From positions 248,001 to 312,000 of the forward strand of contig NZ_JPIK01000013.1 of assembly GCF_000717475.1 (NCBI RefSeq): a stretch of DNA of 64,000 bases, given 5' to 3'. The position numbers were made by a program, and so were the translations under genes. This DNA comes from Desulfonatronum thiodismutans. GTDB lineage: Bacteria; Desulfobacterota; Desulfovibrionia; Desulfovibrionales; Desulfonatronaceae. The number at the start of each line of letters is the position of its first letter. Positions within the stretch are counted from its first letter, which is position 1. Shown here in pieces: positions 15,458 to 23,457 of the stretch. Under the pieces are notes generated by a model. That model worked only from the letters and a program-made list of their open reading frames with translations, was not told the origin of the DNA and made no database searches.

Positions 15458-17275
15458 TCAGTGAAGTATTCGCGGTTCAGAAGAGGTTACCCTAAGACTC
15501 GTCGCGGATTTGGTTTTTTGGGTGCTTTTCAAGAGGACGTCGACGCCTTTGTCCTCCAACGGCCTGGAGAACAAATCCCCCTGGGCATAGTCACAGTTCA
15601 TCTCTTTCAAGAGTGACAGCTGTTCATTGTTTTGTAGGCCTTCGGTAACGATTTCCACTCCCAGGCTGTGCGCCAGCATGATCGTAGCCCAGACCATTTC
15701 CTGATGATAGGAGTTGTTCAGCAGCCTGGCGACGACGCGCCGGTTCATTTTGAGGGTGTCGATGGGCACGAAAGGATATCGTTGGAGATAGAGAAGAGTG
15801 GATAACCCCGTGCCGTCGTCATTAATCGCCAACTGAACGCCCAACTCCTTCATGCGCATGAGCAATGCCCCGGTAGGGTCTCCATGGCTCAAGGCCGAGC
15901 GTGAGAATTCCAGTCTGAGAAGGTGTTCGTCAAGACCGGTTTGAGCGAGTACGAATTCTATCGTCTTTTCGAATCCTTTGCGCCCGAACTGTTCGGCGGT
16001 CAGGTTCATGCAGAGGGTCAACGGCGGCGTGCGCGCATGATCCAGGTTCCAGGTCCGTATGCGGGTGCAGGCCATGTCGAGCGCTTTGCGGGTCAGCTCC
16101 TCGACGTTGCCGGACTGCGCGGCAAACGGCATAAAATTCGCTGATTCGAGCAGGCCCAAAGCGGGGTGCCGCCAGTAAAACTTGGCCTCAAAGCCCATCA
16201 GAACATGGTCATTGACCCGGAAAAACGGCTGATAGAGGAGACAAGGCTGACCCTGGGCCATGATTTCCGCATGTTCACGAGAGGCCTTCACCGGAGACTT
16301 CATCGACCGGGCATCCGCATCCGGATGGGTATGAACCAGAACGATGCCTTTATGCTCTGATTTTGCCCGGAACATGCCCATGTCGGCATCGTGGAGCATT
16401 TGAAGGGCCGAGGTGTAGCCTGGCGACATGACCATGCCGATGCTTACGGAACAGGCCAACGCCTGGTCATTCCCGCGTGCTCCCAGCGGCGCGGATGCGT
16501 TGCTTCTGACCCGTTCCAGAATGTGCATGGCTTCGCGCTCACTCGCCACGCCGTCCAGGAGGATGACGAACTCGTCGCCCCCAAACCGTGCTACCGTGTC
16601 CTCGGTGCGCACCGAGTGGGTGATTTTGCGGGAACAATGGACAAGGACCTGGTCGCCGAGAACATGGCCGAAGGAGTCGTTGATTTTTTTGAAGTCGTCA
16701 ATATCGAGAAAAGCAAGCGCAAAAAGGGAATCCTTGCCGTTTGAACGCTGCAACGCCGCCTCGACCCTGTCCATAAGCAACGTTCTGTTCGGCAGTCCGG
16801 TGAGGTGGTCGTAAAACGCTTGTTTGTAAAATTCGCACCCGGTCGCTTCGTGCCTTTCGACATCTTCGATCATGACCAAAAAGGCATGGTCACGGGGTGA
16901 GCCGTTGTCTACTCGATGGGCGTCCAGAAGCAAGTGTCGGCGGCCATTCTGGGTGCAGGGCACTTCAACCTGAAGCCGTGATGCCGATCCCTTCTCGCTG
17001 AGAATTCGCAATAGGGCACGAAGCGATTCCGACCTGGAAAGTTGATGCTCGTCCACGTCCAAGTCTTTATCGCTTCTTGCGGGTTGAGCTATGCCGCTGT
17101 TCAGGATTTCATAGAAAGCCTTGTTGGCATCCAGGACATGTCCGTCCGCGGCGATCATTGCCAGACCGCGATGCGCCCAGCCCAGGTTGCAAAAGTGCCG
17201 CTCGGCTGGTTCACGGGTGGCGTTTTCAACGCACGTCGCGGTTGTTTTTGGGGAGGCAACGGTGTCGTACATCAT
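15458..17275 (-). CDS. PAS-GGDEF-EAL cyclic-di-GMP protein with degenerate EAL motif
   Basis: About 605 residues from the Met at 17275; the frame is open to a TTG at 17371 and no start has a clear ribosome site. The order is a PAS-like region (about 35-150), GGDEF (about 165-325) and EAL (about 345-595). The GGDEF active site [12 protein letters not shown] is intact, as is [14 protein letters not shown]. The phosphodiesterase domain is altered: EAL reads FEAKFYW, LELTES reads LRLEFSR, and the DDFGTGYS loop reads NDDGTGLS. It is probably a diguanylate cyclase with an inactive or sensory EAL domain, acting in the cytoplasm. No transmembrane helix is seen. It lies between the two-component genes and the surface-sugar epimerase, which suggests that c-di-GMP controls the locus. 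Confidence 0.82.
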   Translation of the reverse strand: MMYDTVASPKTTATCVENATREPAERHFCNLGWAHRGLAMIAADGHVLDANKAFYEILNSGIAQPARSDKDLDVDEHQLSRSESLRALLRILSEKGSASRLQVEVPCTQNGRRHLLLDAHRVDNGSPRDHAFLVMIEDVERHEATGCEFYKQAFYDHLTGLPNRTLLMDRVEAALQRSNGKDSLFALAFLDIDDFKKINDSFGHVLGDQVLVHCSRKITHSVRTEDTVARFGGDEFVILLDGVASEREAMHILERVRSNASAPLGARGNDQALACSVSIGMVMSPGYTSALQMLHDADMGMFRAKSEHKGIVLVHTHPDADARSMKSPVKASREHAEIMAQGQPCLLYQPFFRVNDHVLMGFEAKFYWRHPALGLLESANFMPFAAQSGNVEELTRKALDMACTRIRTWNLDHARTPPLTLCMNLTAEQFGRKGFEKTIEFVLAQTGLDEHLLRLEFSRSALSHGDPTGALLMRMKELGVQLAINDDGTGLSTLLYLQRYPFVPIDTLKMNRRVVARLLNNSYHQEMVWATIMLAHSLGVEIVTEGLQNNEQLSLLKEMNCDYAQGDLFSRPLEDKGVDVLLKSTQKTKSATSLRVTSSEPRILH

Positions 17276-17672
17276 ATGCCGTGACTTGAGAGATTGCGAA
17301 TGAAATCCAGCGGGGTCCTCAGGCGACCACTTGTACAATACATGATTGGTCCCCAGTATACGTTTTGCCAAAAAAGAGCAGGTTTGGGGCGGATACGCTT
17401 TTTACGGATTGTTCAAGAGTTTACAAGATGTATGCCAACTATTGGCCTTGAGCGGGACAACAGTCGGACTTACCGAAGTTGTTCGGGAAAGTAGGATTGG
17501 CGCCTGTTCTCAGTAGTGTTGCGCGGGTAATGTGTTGTGTCGCAAGTATCCGAGAATATGAACGGAAAAAGCAGGCGGCCTTTGCGATCGCCGACAGGTC
17601 GTCGGGAAAGGCGTATATGCAGCGGCCCGGATGTCGGAAAAGCAGGACGGTTTGAACCGGCTCAGCAGGGGG
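17276..17672. other. Intergenic gaps around the GGDEF/EAL gene start
   Basis: About 400 bases between the response regulator stop and the chosen GGDEF/EAL start. A short inverted repeat (CCGAC / GTCGG near 17590) is the only structure noticed. No gene is seen. Confidence 0.5.
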
Positions 17673-19217
17673 CTATTGAAAGGACATGGAGTGCTTCTTG
17701 AGCAGTTCGTACAACCTGGTTCGAGAAAGACCTGAAAGGCGCAAGGCCAGGGGGATATCGGCATTTGATCGTTTGTAAAGCTCTTCAAGGTATTTCTTTT
17801 CCATGACGCTGACGGTTTTTTCCCTCAGCTCCCGAAGATGCGGGAATTCGCTTTCGTCCGACGCTGTCGGGTCCTGGGACAGATAGTCTTGCCCATGCTG
17901 AGGTGGAGAGGCCTGCTGCTCCTGAGGCAAAGGGCTCTCCGAAGGGACCAGGACATTGTCGGGTACTCCAGGCTCAACAGAGTCTTGAATTTCCCCGGTG
18001 GCTTCCTGTTCGATTATCCCCCCGCCGTGCGTGTTCTTTTTCAGAGTGGCCCGCTTGATTTTTACTCGCAGGTTTATGGGCAGGTGTTCAGGGTAGAGGA
18101 CTGCCTCGCCGTGATTGGTGAGCAGGGCGCTGTCCATGGTGTTGAAAAGCTCCCTGACATTGCCTGGCCATTTATAAATCCGTAGCGCTTCAATGAATTC
18201 CGGGGACATCCCTTTTGTGGGTATTTTGTAGTGATCACAAGTGCTTGTCATTCGATGCATGGCAAGTCCAACGATGTCTTCCGGCCTGTCGCGCAAAGAG
18301 GGGAGTTCGATCTGCATGGACTGGAGCCGGTACAGCAAGTCCTGGCGGAAGCCTCCTTCCGTAACCATATTATCCAAATTTCTGTTAGTGGCACAGAGTA
18401 ACCTGAAATTGCTTGATATTTCCTTGGTTCCTCCAACTTGTCTGAACCGATGTTCTTGAAGGACCCGCAAGAATATCTTCTGGACATGCAAGGGCAGTTC
18501 CCCCACTTCGTCGAGGAACAGGGTGCCTCCATCGGCCTGGATAATCATCCCCTCGCGAGAGGCGGTGGCTCCTGTATAGGCTCCTTTGACCGCGCCAAAA
18601 AGTTCAGCTTCAACAATATGCTCTGAAAGGGCGGCACAATCCACGATAACAAAGGGCGCATTCGCCCTGGAGCTGTTATTGTGGATGGCCCTGGCGAAAA
18701 GCTCTTTGCCCGTACCAGTCTCTCCTGTTATAAGCACCGACATTTCGCACGAAGCGGCTTGAGCCAAATGGTTCAGGCAGGCTTTCATGTTCGGGCTCGA
18801 CCCGATAATACCGTTGGTATTGAGTGCTTTCAGGGAACCGGAGGCCTTTTTCTTTTCCCGGTATTGCAAGGCGCGCATAAGCGGAAAGACCATCGATTTC
18901 AGAGTGGAGGGCTTTTGAATATAATCCCACGCGCCACTGCGGATGGCAAGTTCCGCTCCGTCGGGGTCGGACTCGCCAGTAATGATGATAACTTCCGGGG
19001 CGAGGATGCCCTGGTTGATTTTGGGCAGAGCTTCCAGTCCATTGCCGTCGGGAAGGCGAACATCAAGATATATGACATCATGTTCGTGTGATGCTGCCTT
19101 CTCGAGACCTTCTCGCAACGTCTGTGCGGTTTGTGCATCATGGCCCATACGGGTAATTTTTTTGGAGAGAGCAATACAAATTGCTGGATCATCATCAATG
19201 ATCAATACCCGAGCCAT
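17673..19217 (-). CDS. Sigma-54-dependent response regulator (NtrC family)
   Basis: 514 residues. The receiver domain (1-120) has the acidic triad IIDDDPA, the phospho-acceptor in YLDVRLPDG and the QKPS lysine. The central AAA+ domain (about 138-370) has Walker A GETGTGKE, the sigma-54 contact loop GAYTGA (a GAFTGA variant) and Walker B GGTLFLDEVGE. A Pro/Glu/Gln-rich linker leads to a Fis-type helix-turn-helix (LALRLSGLSRTRLYELLKKH). It activates RpoN promoters; the only one I see nearby is in front of the PEP-CTERM gene at 2442. The kinase gene lies directly upstream on the same strand. It may be the functional counterpart of PrsR, but I cannot confirm the subfamily by eye. Confidence 0.9.
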   Translation of the reverse strand: MARVLIIDDDPAICIALSKKITRMGHDAQTAQTLREGLEKAASHEHDVIYLDVRLPDGNGLEALPKINQGILAPEVIIITGESDPDGAELAIRSGAWDYIQKPSTLKSMVFPLMRALQYREKKKASGSLKALNTNGIIGSSPNMKACLNHLAQAASCEMSVLITGETGTGKELFARAIHNNSSRANAPFVIVDCAALSEHIVEAELFGAVKGAYTGATASREGMIIQADGGTLFLDEVGELPLHVQKIFLRVLQEHRFRQVGGTKEISSNFRLLCATNRNLDNMVTEGGFRQDLLYRLQSMQIELPSLRDRPEDIVGLAMHRMTSTCDHYKIPTKGMSPEFIEALRIYKWPGNVRELFNTMDSALLTNHGEAVLYPEHLPINLRVKIKRATLKKNTHGGGIIEQEATGEIQDSVEPGVPDNVLVPSESPLPQEQQASPPQHGQDYLSQDPTASDESEFPHLRELREKTVSVMEKKYLEELYKRSNADIPLALRLSGLSRTRLYELLKKHSMSFQ

Positions 19218-19335
19218 TAGACCTCCAGTTATATATTTGAGATGCGCTGCATCAACATCTTATTGTGTCAGGGTGGGGCGCTTCAATTGAAATAATGTCT
19301 CAAAATATAATCGATATATGATGTTGAGGTTGTCT

Positions 19336-21486
19336 TTATGGAATATAGCGAGGTATATAGACATGAAAAGTACTGCCCTTGTTTGGAATGCTGTCAACAA
19401 GTACAGCTCCGCCTAACCTGTTGATAATGGTGGCAACCACCGCAAGCCCTATGCCCGTACCTCCGGACATTTTCTTTGTTGTAAAGAACGGTTCAAATAT
19501 TCTTTCTAAAATATCTTTTTGGATCCCGCAGCCTGAATCTTCTACGGAAATGTGAATATAATCTCCAGCACGAAGAGAGTTTTGATTGGCATGAATTAAA
19601 GAATGAACCTTTTCCTCAAATAGTTTTATATGAATATCGCCTTGATTATTCATTGCGTGAGCTGCGTTTGTGCATAAATTCATCATGACTTGCTGGATTT
19701 GATTGCTGTTTCCCAAGGTCATCCAGTCGCTAGAGTCATACTCTTGGACAAGGCGAATATCCTTGGGCATTATTTTTTGAATCATCACCATGACTTCCTG
19801 TAAAGTGGCTCTTAAGTCAATGGGATAGACAGGTGCGGAGTCATGGTGTCTGAAGGACAGGATTTCCTTGATAATTTTTTTTGCATTTTCGGAATGCTGG
19901 AGGGCATCCACAAGATCTTTATACGCGATGCTGTCGTTGTCAATTTCATCCATGGCCAACTCAATCGAACCTGTGATCCCTCCAAGAATGTTGTTGAAAT
20001 CGTGGGCAATCCCAGCCGCGAAAGTGCCGATCACTTCCATTTTCTCGGCATTTCTGATGCGCTTTTCCAGGAGCACTTCTTGCGTGATGTCTCTAATGAT
20101 CGCGTAGTAGTTCGTGATGAGCCCTTCTTGGTCTTTCAAGGGGAGGATTCTCACATCGATTTCATAACGGGAACCATTGTGACGATGCTTGGTCAGGCGC
20201 CCATTCAAGGCACCTTTGCTGCGCAGGAGAGAATCCATTTTTTTCCGCTCCGAAAATGGTTCTCCAAGAAAATCAAGTAATCTATAGCGATTATCTTGCG
20301 TAATTCCGTCTTTTTCTATCCCGGTGATTTGGGTAAATGCATGGTTTGTATATTTAATTGTCCATTGTATGTCAGTGAGTATAATTCCAACATCTGACTG
20401 TTCAATAATAGATGCTAATTTAAACTTGTCTTTTTGTATGGCGTTCTTCTCTTGGATATGCAGCATTAAGTCTTTATTTGCCTGTACAAGGTCTTTGGTT
20501 TTCTTTGCTATAATGCTTTCCAACTCTCTTTTGGCGATAAAGAATGAATTTTTGACTGTTTTCTCTTTGTTTTTGTTTTTTGCGATATAAATTATATATT
20601 TGTTATTTAATTCATCATCTATAATTGTGTGCAGGCTTACATGAAGATGTGCATTTAGGATGTTAGAGTAGATATATCGACTTATTATGTTATTTCTATC
20701 AAATATTCTTGATATGGGAATATTTGAAAGATGAGGAAGGCAAAAATCAAAGAATGCATCGCAATGATTTCCAACAAGCTCTCGTGGATGTAGATTGAGT
20801 TTTTTGGCAAGTGATACGTTTACACGCTTGATCAAATTATTTTCGTCAGCTACGATTATGTAGTCCTGGACAACATCAGCAGTTTTTTCCCATTCTCTTT
20901 TTCCATTATAAAAAATATTATTTAAAAGTTGTCTTTCAGTACTGTCTGAAATCGAAATAAATACTCCGTTGCAACTCTTTCCTTCTTTAGAAATCGGCGA
21001 GCAAGACATTGATACATGTATTTTTGATTCTTTCTTGAGCAGGAACACACTTTGTATGTGGATATTTTTTCCATTATGCAGATATTCTTGCATCCTGCGA
21101 TGAATGTTCTGAAAATCTTTTGTGCTAAAAAGTAAGCCGAGGGGCTTGCCAAGAACATCCATTGGCTCAAAGCCCGAAAGCTTGGAAAAGGCACGGTTTA
21201 CATAGGCAATATTAAACACTCCATCGAGGATGAGGACGGGCTCATGCAAAATTTCCAGAAGTTTAGGCAGTTCTCCATACTCTCTGACCAAGGACGGAGT
21301 CGAAGATAACGTCTTTCCATCAGGAAACGCGACTAGACCGTTGTGGTCAGCAGTCGTCGATTTCGAGGGATCTTTGGTTTTGAGCATTGGGAGCAGAGGT
21401 GATGTATGCTGGAGCACGAGACGACCGTGTGAGGTTTGCAAGAATAGGTTCCTCCTCTTCGGTCTTCGGGGTAATGTGCTAACCAT
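19336..21486 (-). CDS. PAS-domain sensor histidine kinase
   Basis: 716 residues with no transmembrane helix. Three PAS-like domains are visible, at about 70-185 (EILHEPVLILDGVFNIAYVN), 195-310 and 350-470 (IIEQSDVGIILTDI), with a coiled coil (about 320-355) before the third. The phospho-acceptor helix reads AAGIAHDFNNIL, followed by an HATPase domain with NLCTNAAHAM, DSGCGI and GGTGIGLAV. The H-D-F-N-N acceptor is that of soluble kinases that signal to NtrC-type regulators, and such a regulator is the next gene. The gene is distinctly AT-rich compared with the flanking DNA, especially in the first half, which may point to transfer. The stimulus is unknown. Confidence 0.88.
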   Translation of the reverse strand: MVSTLPRRPKRRNLFLQTSHGRLVLQHTSPLLPMLKTKDPSKSTTADHNGLVAFPDGKTLSSTPSLVREYGELPKLLEILHEPVLILDGVFNIAYVNRAFSKLSGFEPMDVLGKPLGLLFSTKDFQNIHRRMQEYLHNGKNIHIQSVFLLKKESKIHVSMSCSPISKEGKSCNGVFISISDSTERQLLNNIFYNGKREWEKTADVVQDYIIVADENNLIKRVNVSLAKKLNLHPRELVGNHCDAFFDFCLPHLSNIPISRIFDRNNIISRYIYSNILNAHLHVSLHTIIDDELNNKYIIYIAKNKNKEKTVKNSFFIAKRELESIIAKKTKDLVQANKDLMLHIQEKNAIQKDKFKLASIIEQSDVGIILTDIQWTIKYTNHAFTQITGIEKDGITQDNRYRLLDFLGEPFSERKKMDSLLRSKGALNGRLTKHRHNGSRYEIDVRILPLKDQEGLITNYYAIIRDITQEVLLEKRIRNAEKMEVIGTFAAGIAHDFNNILGGITGSIELAMDEIDNDSIAYKDLVDALQHSENAKKIIKEILSFRHHDSAPVYPIDLRATLQEVMVMIQKIMPKDIRLVQEYDSSDWMTLGNSNQIQQVMMNLCTNAAHAMNNQGDIHIKLFEEKVHSLIHANQNSLRAGDYIHISVEDSGCGIQKDILERIFEPFFTTKKMSGGTGIGLAVVATIINRLGGAVLVDSIPNKGSTFHVYIPRYIP

Positions 21487-21763
21487 AAAGTTACTTTCAT
21501 TAACACTCTACAGGAGAATTGTGTCAAGCCATCTTTTGTCGTCTTTTTCGTTCAATATCCTCTTTGACTTTAATATAGTCGATATTGGGAAAAAATAGCG
21601 GGTTGTCGGCATCAAATCCGCCTTGATTGCCGCTAGGTCAGGCTGTCAGGGAAAATTTCCTGTAAACTTTTTGTCGTCTTTTTAGAAGTTTGATCAAAAA
21701 TATCGAGTTCTTCGGCGGTGGACGTCGGATCGGCAGAGTACTCTCTGCGACCCGGAACGTGTT

Positions 21764-22342
21764 TCAGACGGAGCATTCCTGACCGCAACAGCCTTCCAGA
21801 AAACCACTGTACATGTAAAAGACACGCTGTTCGCGGGCCAGGCGATTCGGATCCAGGTCCGGGGCCGGATGTTCGGTGAGGAGGTTTTGCAGTTGCTCCC
21901 AGGAGGGGATGGCGGCAAAGCCGTCGGCCAGGGGCTTGCCGTTGGCGGTGCTGAGGAGCTTTGCGTCCTTGCTGTCCGTGACGATGGCCAGGGGGGCCGG
22001 GCCGTCGGGCAGCAGTCTGGCGGCATATACCGCTTCCCGTGTGTATGTCTCCGGCGTGCCGGAGCAGAAGAGCAGGGCCAGAGCCGGTCGACCTTGCTCG
22101 TCGCGGACCAGGATGTCCACGTTGCGGGAAAAGGGCTTGTCGTCCACTTGGAACCGGATGGCCACCCGCGGAGAGAGATTGGCCTTGGGATAGCCTTTTT
22201 CCTCCACCAGCAGCCGGGCCAAGCCCTGGCGCAGGTCTTCGTAGGTGGTCAATTCCAGTTCTTCTCCCGTGAGATAGTCTTCAATACTTTGACCAAGGCT
22301 TACTTCATGCACGGAGTGCTCCTTCTTGTTGGTTGGAATCAA
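21764..22342 (-). CDS. Standalone type I restriction HSDR_N-like nuclease-fold protein
   Basis: 192 residues resembling the N-terminal nuclease-fold domain of HsdR (HSDR_N_2 family) without helicase domains. The blocks TYEDLRQGLARLLVEEKGYP, RVAIRFQVDD, RNVDILVRDEQGRP, ALLFCSG and TREAVYAARLL are the usual order, with the acidic residue in VDIL and a replaced lysine region (FCS in place of the E-x-K segment), so catalysis is doubtful. The C-terminus ends in a Cys-rich tail (CCGQEC). No restriction subunits are nearby; it overlaps the end of the phosphatase gene by four bases and so belongs to the same operon. Standalone members of this family are common in sulfate reducers, with no known role. 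Confidence 0.7.
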   Translation of the reverse strand: MIPTNKKEHSVHEVSLGQSIEDYLTGEELELTTYEDLRQGLARLLVEEKGYPKANLSPRVAIRFQVDDKPFSRNVDILVRDEQGRPALALLFCSGTPETYTREAVYAARLLPDGPAPLAIVTDSKDAKLLSTANGKPLADGFAAIPSWEQLQNLLTEHPAPDLDPNRLAREQRVFYMYSGFLEGCCGQECSV

Positions 22343-23457
22343 AGGATGGTTCCGTATTCGCTAGGTGGAACCTTTGTTTTGGCTTCTGGAACGGCATCCT
22401 GGCCGGACAAAAGATGGAAAAAAGACTGAATGAACCTTCCGGAAACCACGTCGATCAAGGGAAAGGAGACGCGCTTGCTGTGGGAAAATTTTCCTGCCAG
22501 GGCCAGAAACAGTCCCTGGGATAATTCCTCGGTACGGTCCTGGCAATGGTTGATGAATGCGGTTTCGGCGGAAGTCTCCGGCAGGTCGGAAAACCTGCAT
22601 GACAGAGGGCGAGAGGAAAAAATCAGGCAGCGTCCCTCCCTGGAGAGCGGACAGATGTGACTTTGCGTAGTCATGGGCCGGGAGTCGCTTTCGCTTGGCT
22701 CTCTGGAGCGGTTGCGAAGAGCGCGACAGGCCCGGGACATCTCTCCGCACTGCTCAATGACCTCCAACCGTTGAGCGCTGTGCATTTTCCGGTTCAAATG
22801 GTGCGTCAAATGGGCCGCTTCGACCAGGGATACCTCCACGTCGCAGCGGGAACAGCAGGCGGAATGGTCGGCCCCGCAGAGGGCGACGGCGCCTTGTTCC
22901 CGCAGGCGAATGTCAATCTCGGAAAGCAGGGCTTCATGGTCCGCGAAGAAGGGGCTCAGGTCCACCAGGGACTTCCATTCCAGAGAGGGCTCCCGGATGG
23001 TCAGTCGGCCTTCCTTCTTGCCGATCTTACGCACCAGCCACCATTGATCGAAATTGGCCGGCTGGGAGCGCAGCTTCTTGATCTTCTGCTTGACCAGCTT
23101 GCTGCCCAAGCCCCGCCGCAGGAGATAGGCGGAGATGACTGTTCCGGTCCGTCCGATGCCGTGGCGGCAATGGACGTAGACCTTCTTGCCCAGGTAGATG
23201 GCCTCGTCCAGCCAGGCCAGGGCTTCTTCCAATGCCTGGAGTTGCGGGGTTTCCTCGTCCTCGATGGGCAGGTAGTGGACCTCGAAGCCCTGCTTGAATT
23301 CGATGTCGTGCAGGTCGCAGTATTCAGCGCACAGGTTCAGAATAGCGTCCACGCCTTCGGCCCGGAGATGGTCCAGGTGGTCGTAGGACATGGGTGCCGG
23401 TCCGGTGGCCAGATTCGGGGTGACCCAGTAGACGGGATATGCTCCAGTGTCGCTCAT
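22339..23457 (-). CDS. Dual-specificity protein phosphatase fused to a Cys-cluster (YkgJ-like) domain
   Basis: 372 residues from the ATG at 23457, which overlaps the stop of the upstream gene (ATGA). The N-terminal half (about 8-150) is a dual-specificity/tyrosine phosphatase with the complete P-loop VHCRHGIGRTGT and a general-acid Asp region (PIEDEETPQLQALEEALAWL). The C-terminal half contains a zinc- or iron-chelating Cys cluster: C-x6-CCSRC in the middle and C-x-LSREGRCLIFSSRPLSCR near residue 280, as in YkgJ-family proteins. It is soluble. It follows a PEP-synthase-like gene, suggesting that it reverses or regulates a phosphorylation made by that enzyme or by the two-component pair upstream; this is inference. 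Confidence 0.82.
   Translation of the reverse strand: MSDTGAYPVYWVTPNLATGPAPMSYDHLDHLRAEGVDAILNLCAEYCDLHDIEFKQGFEVHYLPIEDEETPQLQALEEALAWLDEAIYLGKKVYVHCRHGIGRTGTVISAYLLRRGLGSKLVKQKIKKLRSQPANFDQWWLVRKIGKKEGRLTIREPSLEWKSLVDLSPFFADHEALLSEIDIRLREQGAVALCGADHSACCSRCDVEVSLVEAAHLTHHLNRKMHSAQRLEVIEQCGEMSRACRALRNRSREPSESDSRPMTTQSHICPLSREGRCLIFSSRPLSCRFSDLPETSAETAFINHCQDRTEELSQGLFLALAGKFSHSKRVSFPLIDVVSGRFIQSFFHLLSGQDAVPEAKTKVPPSEYGTIL

Noticed and set aside
21733-21748. Hairpin GCAGAG-TACT-CTCTGC as a terminator
   Set aside because: There is no T run on either strand and it lies next to the end of the HSDR_N-type gene only by chance distance; left unassigned.
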